From NCBI GenBank assembly GCA_040902585.1, contig JBBDXA010000220.1, forward strand, positions 1 to 14,558: 14,558 nucleotides of DNA. Direction: 5' to 3'. The position numbers were made by a program, and so were the translations under genes. Origin of the DNA: JBBDXA01 sp040902585. GTDB lineage: Bacteria; Planctomycetota; Phycisphaerae; Phycisphaerales; Phycisphaeraceae. Position 1 is the first letter of the stretch; every line of letters begins with the position of its first letter. The notes under the pieces are model-generated. The model had not been told where the DNA came from. It did no database searches and saw only the letters and a list, made by a program, of their open reading frames with translations. This document shows, one piece after another, positions 1-6,117 of this stretch.

Positions 1-366
1 ATCGTTCGTTGGGCCCGCAAGCTCTTCCGGCGCGAGGTACGGGTTCGTGGCGGAAGTGCGCGCCGCGCCGCCCGCGGTAAAGCGCGACAGCCCGAAGTTC
101 ATGAACTTCGCCCGATCCTTCGGGGTAATCATGATGGTGTCCGGCCGGATGTCGCCGTGGACGATGTCGGCGCCGTGCGCTTCGGCGAGCGCATCGGCGA
201 GATTGATGCCGAACTCGAGCGCCCTGCGCACGTGCAGCGCCCGGCCGTGCACGAGCGTTGTGAGCGGTTGACCTTGCACGAACTCGAACACCAGGAATCG
301 CTGATCGCCCTCCTGGCCGATTTCGAACAGCATCGTGATGTTCGGATGCGACAGGGCCGGGACCGG
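1..366 (-). CDS. Protein kinase C-lobe fragment with altered catalytic motifs (partial, leaves window)
   Basis: Read on the minus strand in the frame whose codons begin at position 1, this stretch encodes a recognisable Ser/Thr-kinase segment. It opens with a SHPNI motif (alpha-C/beta-4 junction), then FLVFEFVQGQPL (hinge), HGDIRPDTIMIT (catalytic loop), KFMNFGLS (the DFG site) and YLAPEELAG (APE motif). The catalytic-loop Asp is kept, but the usual HRDxKPxN appears as HGDIRPDT and DFG as NFG, so the Asp and Asn that normally bind metal are replaced. The Gly-rich loop, the VAIK lysine and the alpha-C glutamate are absent. The same DNA upstream encodes an anti-sigma-like protein in a different frame. 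It may be a deletion/fusion remnant, a pseudokinase, or the product of a frameshift or assembly error. The kinase assignment is firm; its activity is doubtful. The rest lies outside the window. Confidence 0.7.
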
Positions 367-748
367 GGCCGGGGCCGATCGGTTCAACCTTCTGCGAATT
401 GATCCAGATGCCTGCGCCCACCGCCAGCAGCAGGGCCGCGGCGATGCCCATCGCCCAGGCGCGAACCCGGGCGAAGCCGATGCGACCTGCCACGGCGGCA
501 ACAGGATTTTCCGCGCCCGTCGCCTGCCACTGGTTGATCACGCCTTGCACAAACGCTTCGCGCCCGCTGCCTTCGCGCAGCACCGCATCGTCGGATTCGA
601 GCATCGACAGCCAGCCCGACTCCGCGTCCCACAGGGCTTTCGCCTGGGCATCCGATGCCAGCAGCGACTCGAACTCCCGGCGATCTTCCGCACCGAGCGA
701 GCCGTCGCGGGCATCGTCCCAAAATTCAGTTAAACGGTTCTTGTTCAT
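352..748 (-). CDS. Membrane-anchored anti-sigma-like protein, N-terminal part
   Basis: The ATG at 748 overlaps the sigma factor stop codon as ATGA, which suggests translational coupling. The first 80 or so residues are acidic and helical (LTEFWDDARDGSL, DRREFESLLASD), like the cytoplasmic part of anti-sigma proteins, but no His/Cys zinc-finger motif is seen. One transmembrane helix follows at about residues 95-116 (AWAMGIAAALLLAVGAGIWI), then a short linker and a Gly-Pro run at about residues 125-132. Beyond the run this frame stays open to the window edge, but the translation becomes Arg/His-rich and unconvincing, while kinase homology appears in the neighbouring frame. I therefore end the supported part at the Gly-Pro run. 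The anti-sigma role is inferred from gene order and topology; the true C-terminus is unknown. Confidence 0.55.
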
Positions 749-1350
749 GATTGCATGACCTCGACTTTCGGTCCCAGCAGTTTTCGCATGGCGGCCCTGG
801 CGCGGTGCAGGTGACTCTTGATCGTTCCGACCGGCATCTCCATCGCGGCTGCCACATCTTCAATCGACATTTCCTTTTCGTGGAACAAAACCATCGCGAC
901 GCGCTGCGGTTCACTCAGCTCTTTCAGGGCCTCATTCAGCAGCTTGCGGGTCGCGGTCTGCGTGTCACGGGCTTCGACTTTCTGTCCCGGCCCGTCGGCC
1001 TGTGTGTGTTGTCCGTCGTATTCGGTGCTCATCACTTTCTGGTCGCTGCGGCGGCTGTGGTTGATCGAAAGTCGTCTTGCGATCGTCAGCAGCCAGGTCC
1101 GCATCGGGTACTTCGGGTCGAATCGGCCGGCGTTCTTCAGGAGGCGCACAAAGGTGTCCTGCGCCAGGTCATCCGCCAGGTCCGGGCGACCGGTGATCTT
1201 GCGGAGGAAGGAACGCACCAGCCGTTCGTACCGCACAATCAGGATCGACGCGGCAGCCTGATCGCCATCGGCCACGAGGCGAGCCAGCTCGCCATCGGAC
1301 CGCCCATCGCCCCCCGAATAGGGTCCAGTTGGCTCGCGCTCAATACTCAT
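745..1350 (-). CDS. ECF-type RNA polymerase sigma factor
   Basis: This 201-residue protein has the two-domain layout of extracytoplasmic-function sigma factors. Region 2 spans about residues 27-97 and contains the core-binding and -10-recognition motif DLAQDTFVRLL followed by RTWLLTIARRLSINHSRR. A poorly conserved linker of about 35 residues follows, then region 4 at about residues 131-190 with LSEPQRVAMVLFHEKEMS and the helix-turn-helix VGTIKSHLHRARAAMRKLL. It would direct RNA polymerase to a small regulon in response to a signal relayed through the membrane. Its stop overlaps the start of the anti-sigma-like gene, the usual arrangement for such pairs. In Planctomycetes, ECF factors are also known to be linked to Ser/Thr kinases, which fits the kinase fragment further on. 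No clear Shine-Dalgarno precedes the ATG at 1350. The ECF subgroup cannot be assigned by eye. Confidence 0.93.
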   Translation of the reverse strand: MSIEREPTGPYSGGDGRSDGELARLVADGDQAAASILIVRYERLVRSFLRKITGRPDLADDLAQDTFVRLLKNAGRFDPKYPMRTWLLTIARRLSINHSRRSDQKVMSTEYDGQHTQADGPGQKVEARDTQTATRKLLNEALKELSEPQRVAMVLFHEKEMSIEDVAAAMEMPVGTIKSHLHRARAAMRKLLGPKVEVMQS

Positions 1351-1419
1351 GCCGCTGTTCCATCTGTACTTACCGGGAAGGGGGCTGGCCGGTTGCAGGG
1401 CGGAAAAAGGCCAAATCCT

Positions 1420-1511
1420 GAAATCTGGAAATCTTGAAATCAGGAAAGGAGAAGGGCCTTAGAACTGGCGGATGTCAGTCCGGATTTCACGATTTCCTAA
1501 TTTCAAGATTT
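1420..1511. repeat. 8-bp-periodic inverted repeat in a divergent intergenic region
   Basis: The left arm has GAAA at 1420, 1428, 1436 and 1444, giving units GAAATCTG, GAAATCTT, GAAATCAG and GAAAGGAG. The right arm carries the complementary GATTTC/AATTTC units near 1483, 1491 and 1499, also 8 bp apart. The 19 bases 1429-1447 pair with 1493-1511 at 18 of 19 positions, so the region could fold into a long hairpin with a loop of about 45 nt. It lies between the sigma gene and the divergent transporter gene, so it is not a simple terminator. Its function is unknown. Confidence 0.75.
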
Positions 1512-1554
1512 ATCCATTTTGCTCCCCCCTCTCCCGAATCTTACCATCGCGACA

Positions 1555-4380
1555 ATGCACGATCGGTTTCGACATCGACTCCTGGGCATGTGGTCCCAAT
1601 TGATGGCCCGGCACCCGGTCTGGGTGCTGCTGGTGGCGTTCGGACTGGCGGCCGGGAGCATCGTGCTGACGGTGATGAAGCTGGAGTTTCAGCCGGACCG
1701 CAACGACCTGCTCTCGCGGAGCCTGCCGTGGAACCAGGAGTTCATCCAATGGCAGAAGCGGTTCCCGGGGAAGGATGATCTGATCATCATCGTCGACGCG
1801 GGCAGGGCGGTGGAAGCGGGCGATCCGGCTCAGGCGGGGCAACGGGCCGCCGTCGAGAGCCTGGTCAAAGGCCTGGCGGAGGATCTGAAGAAGACCGCGT
1901 TCATTCGCAGCGTCGAGTGGGGTTATCCGCAAAGTCAGTACGCCGCCCGCACCATGCGGCTCCTGCCCATGGCTGAATTCGAGGAGCGGCTTGAGCAGCT
2001 CGCCGAGTCGGGGACCATGCTCATCAGCGAGTCGGTGCCCAAGCTCCTGGGCAACGTGATGAAGGAGCTTCAGCGATCCGACAGTGCTGTGCCGCCGCCG
2101 GGCAGCGATGAGAAGGCGCAGATGCAGGCGGCGATCACGCGCATCGAACGCTTCGCGCACCTCATCGAATCCCTGCACGCCCGGCTGAAGGCGGAACCCA
2201 CGGGCACAGGCACACTCGCCACGCTCCTGGACCCGCTGGCCGACCCGTCGCGCATCAGCCTGCTCACCGAGGATGACCGCTTCTTCTTCATCCGCGTGCA
2301 TCCCCAGCGCGAGGAAGGCCGGCTCAACGAGTACGCCGCCGCCATCAGCAACGTGCGGACCGTGATCGCATCGCATCAAGCCCGCGCGGGTGATCTGGCC
2401 ATCGGCCTGACCGGCATCCCCGTCATCGAAATGGATGAGACCGAAGCGGCCACGCTCGACTCGACGATCGCGTCGATCATTTCCGTCGTGCTCATTTTCT
2501 GCCTGCTTATGGCTGCGTTCTACAGCGTGCGCACACCGCTGTTTGCCGTGCTCTCGCTGCTGGTGGGCATCGCGTGGGCCTTCGGTTACACGACGCTGCG
2601 CGTGGGGCATCTGCAAGTCATCAGCGTTGTCTTCACCGTCATGTTGCTGGGCCTGGGCATTGCCTACGGTATTCACCTGGCGGCGCGTTTCGAGCTCGTG
2701 CGCCACAAGTACGCCCCCGGTCCCGGCGGCTTCGTCGCCGCCCTGCGCGACACGATTGAGACCATCGGCCCCGGCGTCATTACCGGCGCGGTCACCACCT
2801 CCGCTGCGTTTCTCACGACGCTTTTCACTGACTTCAAAGGCGTCGCCGAGATGGGCGAAATCGCGGGCGTCGGCGTCATGCTCTGTTTGCTGGCGATGTT
2901 CAGCGTCTACCCCGCGTTCATGCGCATCGCCCGCGCCAAGCACAAGCATTTCAAGCCGATGGAGAATCGCGCTTTTCACTTCTTCGAAGAACGCTGGGTC
3001 GCGCCCTTCTGGAAGAAGCCGGTGTTGACGCTGACGGTGACGCTCGCGCTGGTGGCCGGTTCCTTCGCGGCGATCACGCAGATGCGATTTGACTTCGACC
3101 TGCTGAAGCTATTCCCGCGCAACGTCGCGAGCATCGAGTGGCAGGGCAAGTTGTCCGAGGCAGGTCGGCCGATTTACTTCGGGGCCGTCGTCTGCGACAC
3201 GATTCCGCAGGCTCGCGATCTCGCGGACAAGCTGCGCGAGTATCCCACCGTTGAAGACCGCTTCGGCGGCATCGGCTTGCTCTTCCCGTCACAGGACGCG
3301 GCGAAGATTGCGAAGATCGAGAAGGTGAAGCCGGCACTTGAAGGGGCGGCGGCAGGAGCGCTGCAACCCGTGATACTCCAGCCTGCGCAGGCTGATGTGT
3401 TGCCTTCAATGCGCACTTTACAGACCGCCTTCACGCTGACCGGCTTCCGCAGGATTCCCGATGAAGTCAAGCCCGCACTGGCACGGCTTCAACAAGCATT
3501 GGCGGACGGCACAACCTACCTCGCTTCGCTTTCGGATGACGATCGTCTTACCCGCTCGATCCGTCTGCACAACGAGTACAGCACGATGCGAACGCAGACC
3601 GCGACGCAGGTGCAATCCATACTCGACACGTCGCCGCTGGCCGTCAGCGATTTCCCGCCAGACCTGCTCAAGCCCTACATCGTTCCGCTGAAGGCAGGCA
3701 ATGAGTCGGGTGAGCAGAGCGTCGTGCTGGAGGTTTACCCCGACCTTTCGCGCGGCACCACAGGCCCGCCCGCGCCGAGCATTCTCGATCCTCTCTTCCT
3801 GCCCGACTACGTCGGCGACATGGAGAAGGTCGCGCAGGAAGGCACCGGCAAACACGTCACCGGCCCCGCGCCGCAGATCTACCGCTCCGGCCAGCTCATT
3901 CGCGATTCCTACAAAGTGGCCGGCCTGTTCGCGCTCATGGTCGTCATCGTGCTTGTCTATCTCGATTTCCATCGCCTCGCGGATGTGATCCTCAGTCTCG
4001 TGCCCGTCGGCGTCGGATTCGCCCTCACCTTCGGCATCATGTACCTCGCCGACATGCAGGTGAACCCGGCCAACATCATCGTCCTCCCGCTCATGTTCGG
4101 CATCGGCGTCGATGCCGGCGTTCACATGCTCCATCGCTACCGCCAGTCCCCCGAATCACGCCCGCTCGGCCTGACCGAAGGCACCGGCAAAGGCATCACC
4201 ATCACCAACCTCGCCACCATGATCGGCTTCGGCTCCATGCTGCTGGCAAGACACCGCGGCGTGCAGAGCCTGGGCTTCGTGCTCACCGTAGGCATCGGCC
4301 TGACCACGCTCGCATGCTGGATCGTCATGCCTGCACTGCTGGAACTTTTGCAGAGGCATCGCGTGAAGAAGGGCACATAG
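1555..4380 (+). CDS. RND/MMPL-superfamily transporter, HpnN-like
   Basis: A 941-residue inner-membrane protein with the 6+6 helix layout of RND permeases. Helix 1 is near residues 21-41, a large periplasmic domain follows to about 300, then five helices lie at about 304-456 (including GIAYGIHLAARFE). Helix 7 is near 488-508, a second periplasmic domain runs to about 785, and five helices lie at about 788-928 with GIGVDAGVHMLHRY and an ATMIGFGSMLLARHRG segment. The LPWNQEF motif after helix 1 and the overall pattern resemble HpnN, the hopanoid-associated lipid transporter, so lipid or hydrophobic substrate export driven by proton flow is plausible. No hopanoid gene is nearby. A TTG at 1519 would add 12 residues, but they are Pro-rich and overlap the region just after the inverted repeat, so the ATG at 1555 is preferred. 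No clear ribosome binding site is visible. Confidence 0.88.
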   Translation: MHDRFRHRLLGMWSQLMARHPVWVLLVAFGLAAGSIVLTVMKLEFQPDRNDLLSRSLPWNQEFIQWQKRFPGKDDLIIIVDAGRAVEAGDPAQAGQRAAVESLVKGLAEDLKKTAFIRSVEWGYPQSQYAARTMRLLPMAEFEERLEQLAESGTMLISESVPKLLGNVMKELQRSDSAVPPPGSDEKAQMQAAITRIERFAHLIESLHARLKAEPTGTGTLATLLDPLADPSRISLLTEDDRFFFIRVHPQREEGRLNEYAAAISNVRTVIASHQARAGDLAIGLTGIPVIEMDETEAATLDSTIASIISVVLIFCLLMAAFYSVRTPLFAVLSLLVGIAWAFGYTTLRVGHLQVISVVFTVMLLGLGIAYGIHLAARFELVRHKYAPGPGGFVAALRDTIETIGPGVITGAVTTSAAFLTTLFTDFKGVAEMGEIAGVGVMLCLLAMFSVYPAFMRIARAKHKHFKPMENRAFHFFEERWVAPFWKKPVLTLTVTLALVAGSFAAITQMRFDFDLLKLFPRNVASIEWQGKLSEAGRPIYFGAVVCDTIPQARDLADKLREYPTVEDRFGGIGLLFPSQDAAKIAKIEKVKPALEGAAAGALQPVILQPAQADVLPSMRTLQTAFTLTGFRRIPDEVKPALARLQQALADGTTYLASLSDDDRLTRSIRLHNEYSTMRTQTATQVQSILDTSPLAVSDFPPDLLKPYIVPLKAGNESGEQSVVLEVYPDLSRGTTGPPAPSILDPLFLPDYVGDMEKVAQEGTGKHVTGPAPQIYRSGQLIRDSYKVAGLFALMVVIVLVYLDFHRLADVILSLVPVGVGFALTFGIMYLADMQVNPANIIVLPLMFGIGVDAGVHMLHRYRQSPESRPLGLTEGTGKGITITNLATMIGFGSMLLARHRGVQSLGFVLTVGIGLTTLACWIVMPALLELLQRHRVKKGT

Positions 4381-4398
4381 CGGCGGGCTCGCCCGCCG
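4381..4398. terminator. Terminator-like GC hairpin between convergent genes
   Basis: Immediately after the transporter stop codon, cggcgggctcgcccgccg is a perfect inverted repeat with 7-8 paired bases and a very short loop. It is followed on the plus strand only by tgttct, so the U-tract is weak. The place between the converging transporter and the membrane protein gene suits a bidirectional terminator. Confidence 0.5.
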
Positions 4399-4411
4399 TG
4401 TTCTACAGTTG

Positions 4412-4933
4412 TCAGTTCGCACACTCAGTTGTCCGCAGGGTCGCGAGCATCAGCTCGATCGCTCCCTCGTCGAACACCTCCGATGCCATCATGTAGACAA
4501 CGTCCGCGTCTCGCTTGCAGTAGACATGCCATCGCGGCATTCCAGCCTTAATCTCAACGATCGTCCACTCGCGACCATTCAGCATTCGCTTGCGTGAAGG
4601 ATGGGTCACTTGAAGTGTTTTCATGCGAGCGGTGAGTTCACTTTCCGTCGCTGCCCACGACGCCGCTGTGCGACAGGCAACCATCACCCGCAGATGAATG
4701 TTCCCGTCGCCATCCTTCTGAAAGTCGACAAACCCTGCATCGCCCGACCAGTCTGACTTCAGATACTCAATCGCACTCGGCAATTCGATTTGCTCGACCA
4801 ATCCACTGCTGAATAGAGGTGCGGACGTTTTTGAAGTGCTGTTGAACCAGATGATGATTCCACCTGCGGCGACAATCAGGAACAGGGTCACCACGAGCGA
4901 GCCACGTTTTGTCCTGAGCTGATCGGAAGACAT
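4412..4933 (-). CDS. Membrane-anchored protein of unknown function
   Basis: A 173-residue protein that I do not recognise. It has a short positively charged N-terminus (QLRTKRG), one transmembrane helix at about residues 12-30 (LVVTLFLIVAAGGIIIWF), and a soluble domain of about 140 residues, probably outside the cytoplasm, of mixed alpha/beta character (for example GNIHLRVMVACRTA, MLNGREWTIVEIKAGMPRWHVY). Three cysteines occur in the soluble part. The ATG at 4933 lies only 6 nt after the stop of the metallophosphoesterase gene, so the two are very likely co-transcribed and may act at the same membrane. Base composition is somewhat less GC-rich than the neighbours. It is a real gene by its coding pattern and spacing; the function is open. 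Confidence 0.8.
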   Translation of the reverse strand: MSSDQLRTKRGSLVVTLFLIVAAGGIIIWFNSTSKTSAPLFSSGLVEQIELPSAIEYLKSDWSGDAGFVDFQKDGDGNIHLRVMVACRTAASWAATESELTARMKTLQVTHPSRKRMLNGREWTIVEIKAGMPRWHVYCKRDADVVYMMASEVFDEGAIELMLATLRTTECAN

Positions 4934-4939
4934 AGTGAA

Positions 4940-5797
4940 TCACCAAGGGTGCACATTCTCAAAATGCTCCGTCCACTTCCCCGGCAGCTCGCCGCGGTGC
5001 AGCGTGTACACCGGCAGGTGCGGCGGACAGAGAATACGAATCGGCACGAACGTCTCGCCGATGCCGCGTGAGACGACCGCAAGCGTGTCGTGATGGCGGA
5101 TGACACCGGCACACAAGTGCCCCGGCAGATCGCTCGCGGTGTAGAAGGCGAGTTTCCTGGGCAAGCGCCACTGGCCGCCGTGCGTGTGGCCGCTGAACAT
5201 GATGTCGATGCCCATGTCCGACGCGGTGGGCAGCATGGTGGGGTAGTGGCACAACAGAAGCGTCAGGTGCCGCTCCTTTTCGCTGGCGTTCGCGGCGGGC
5301 CGTCGATCGCGCGTGCCCTCCGGCGGCGAACTCTTCGCTCCCGTCACGCGCCGATCCAGCACCATCAGCGCATCAGGTCGCTTGTGCTTGTCATAGTCAA
5401 ACGCGAGCAGGTCGATGGGCAGGCCCGGCAGCGTGAGCCGTTCGTTGCTCATCCAGCGCACGGGCAGATCATTGAAGCGCTGCCGCAGGGCGTGTGTGTC
5501 GTGGTTGCCGTAGACGCCGAAGACACCGAGGCGCGGATGCAGATGATGACACACCGCCTGCATCACGCGATGGGCGGCCGGCTCATCGCCCTTGTTGTTC
5601 ATGTAATCGCCCGTCAGCAGGACGATGTCCGCCTCCAGCGATTCGAGCGTCCGCAGCAGCGTGCGATACCTCCCGCGCTCCCGGCTGATGTGCAGGTCCG
5701 TGAGCTGGGCAATGCGAAAACCTTCGAGCGCACCGGGCAAATCCGGCAGCGTCAGGTTCACGATATCAATCAGACTGTCCGCGGCAGCAACGGGCAT
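4940..5797 (-). CDS. Calcineurin-type metallophosphoesterase (YkuE/YaeI-like)
   Basis: A 285-residue phosphoesterase with all the metal-ligand motifs of the calcineurin-like fold in order: D34-L-H36 in QLTDLHIS, GD64 in LLTGDY, GNHD (97-100), H184 in LLCHYP, and GHTHGG (203-208) followed by QWRLP. The layout and the lead-in GFRIAQLTDLHIS match the YkuE/YaeI branch, which hydrolyses phosphoester or pyrophosphate bonds in lipids such as UDP-2,3-diacylglucosamine. Most relatives have an N-terminal membrane helix or signal, which is missing here, so the protein may be cytoplasmic or loosely membrane-associated. A charged, Pro-rich stretch at about 154-176 (KSSPPEGTRDRR) looks like a loop insertion. 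It is the first gene of a two-gene unit with the membrane protein just downstream. The substrate cannot be fixed from sequence. Confidence 0.88.
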   Translation of the reverse strand: MPVAAADSLIDIVNLTLPDLPGALEGFRIAQLTDLHISRERGRYRTLLRTLESLEADIVLLTGDYMNNKGDEPAAHRVMQAVCHHLHPRLGVFGVYGNHDTHALRQRFNDLPVRWMSNERLTLPGLPIDLLAFDYDKHKRPDALMVLDRRVTGAKSSPPEGTRDRRPAANASEKERHLTLLLCHYPTMLPTASDMGIDIMFSGHTHGGQWRLPRKLAFYTASDLPGHLCAGVIRHHDTLAVVSRGIGETFVPIRILCPPHLPVYTLHRGELPGKWTEHFENVHPW

Positions 5798-5873
5798 GAT
5801 GTCACTCTTATCGGTTCAGCGACGGTCCGGTTCGAGAATGCGAAATAGGAGTCCGCAACTTGGTCAGTGTTCC

Positions 5874-6017
5874 GGGTGCCATGGGTAAGCGCAGTCCGCG
5901 AAGCTTACCCGTGCGAAGAGTCCGAAGCGCTCGGCACCCTCGAGAGCCTCTGATACGAAGCAGCGTCGCAGGCGGTCGGCACGGGTAAGCTCGCGGACTC
6001 GCTTACCCATGGCACCC
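5874..6017. repeat. REPIN-like element: two hairpins in inverted orientation
   Basis: The left arm (5874-5914, beginning gggtgccatgggtaagc) and the right arm (5979-6017, ending gcttacccatggcaccc) are reverse complements over about 39 bases, except for two single-base insertions in the left arm. Each arm is itself a hairpin: GGGTAAGC at 5883-5890 pairs with GCTTACCC at 5903-5910, and the same pair occurs at 5983-5990 and 6001-6008. The arms are about 64 nt apart. This is the architecture of REP doublets (REPINs), which are short non-autonomous mobile palindromes. The family is not identified. Confidence 0.85.
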
Positions 6018-6035
6018 GACGAGAATGCGGGCAAG

Positions 6036-6063
6036 TTGCGTCAACGCACCGACAGACTAGACT
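6036..6063 (+). promoter_or_regulatory. Possible sigma70-type promoter for pheT
   Basis: TTGCGT (6036-6041) and TAGACT (6058-6063) are separated by 16 bp, about 55 bp before the pheT start codon. Each hexamer matches the consensus only partly, so this is tentative. Confidence 0.25.
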
Positions 6064-6117
6064 TGCCTCGCCATCAGGCGGGCGGAAGCCCTCGCCTCTT
6101 GGGGAGTACCCGCGTCC

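Larger units (their letters stand above)
5798..6117. other. Divergent intergenic region of about 320 bp
   Basis: This gap separates the minus-strand phosphoesterase from plus-strand pheT. It holds a REPIN-like double palindrome (5874-6017), a weak promoter candidate before pheT, and a GGGGAG ribosome binding site about 11 nt before the pheT ATG. No RNA gene or credible small ORF is seen. Confidence 0.7.

Noticed and set aside
1519..1554. TTG start that would lengthen the transporter by 12 residues
   Set aside because: The added residues are Pro-rich and not like a transporter N-terminus; the ATG at 1555 precedes the basic segment and helix 1.
1510..2979. Long open frame (489 codons) on the strand opposite the RND transporter
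   Set aside because: It is antisense to a clearly coding, domain-bearing gene, is rich in His/Arg/Ala/Gln with no recognisable motif, and is expected from GC-rich codon bias.
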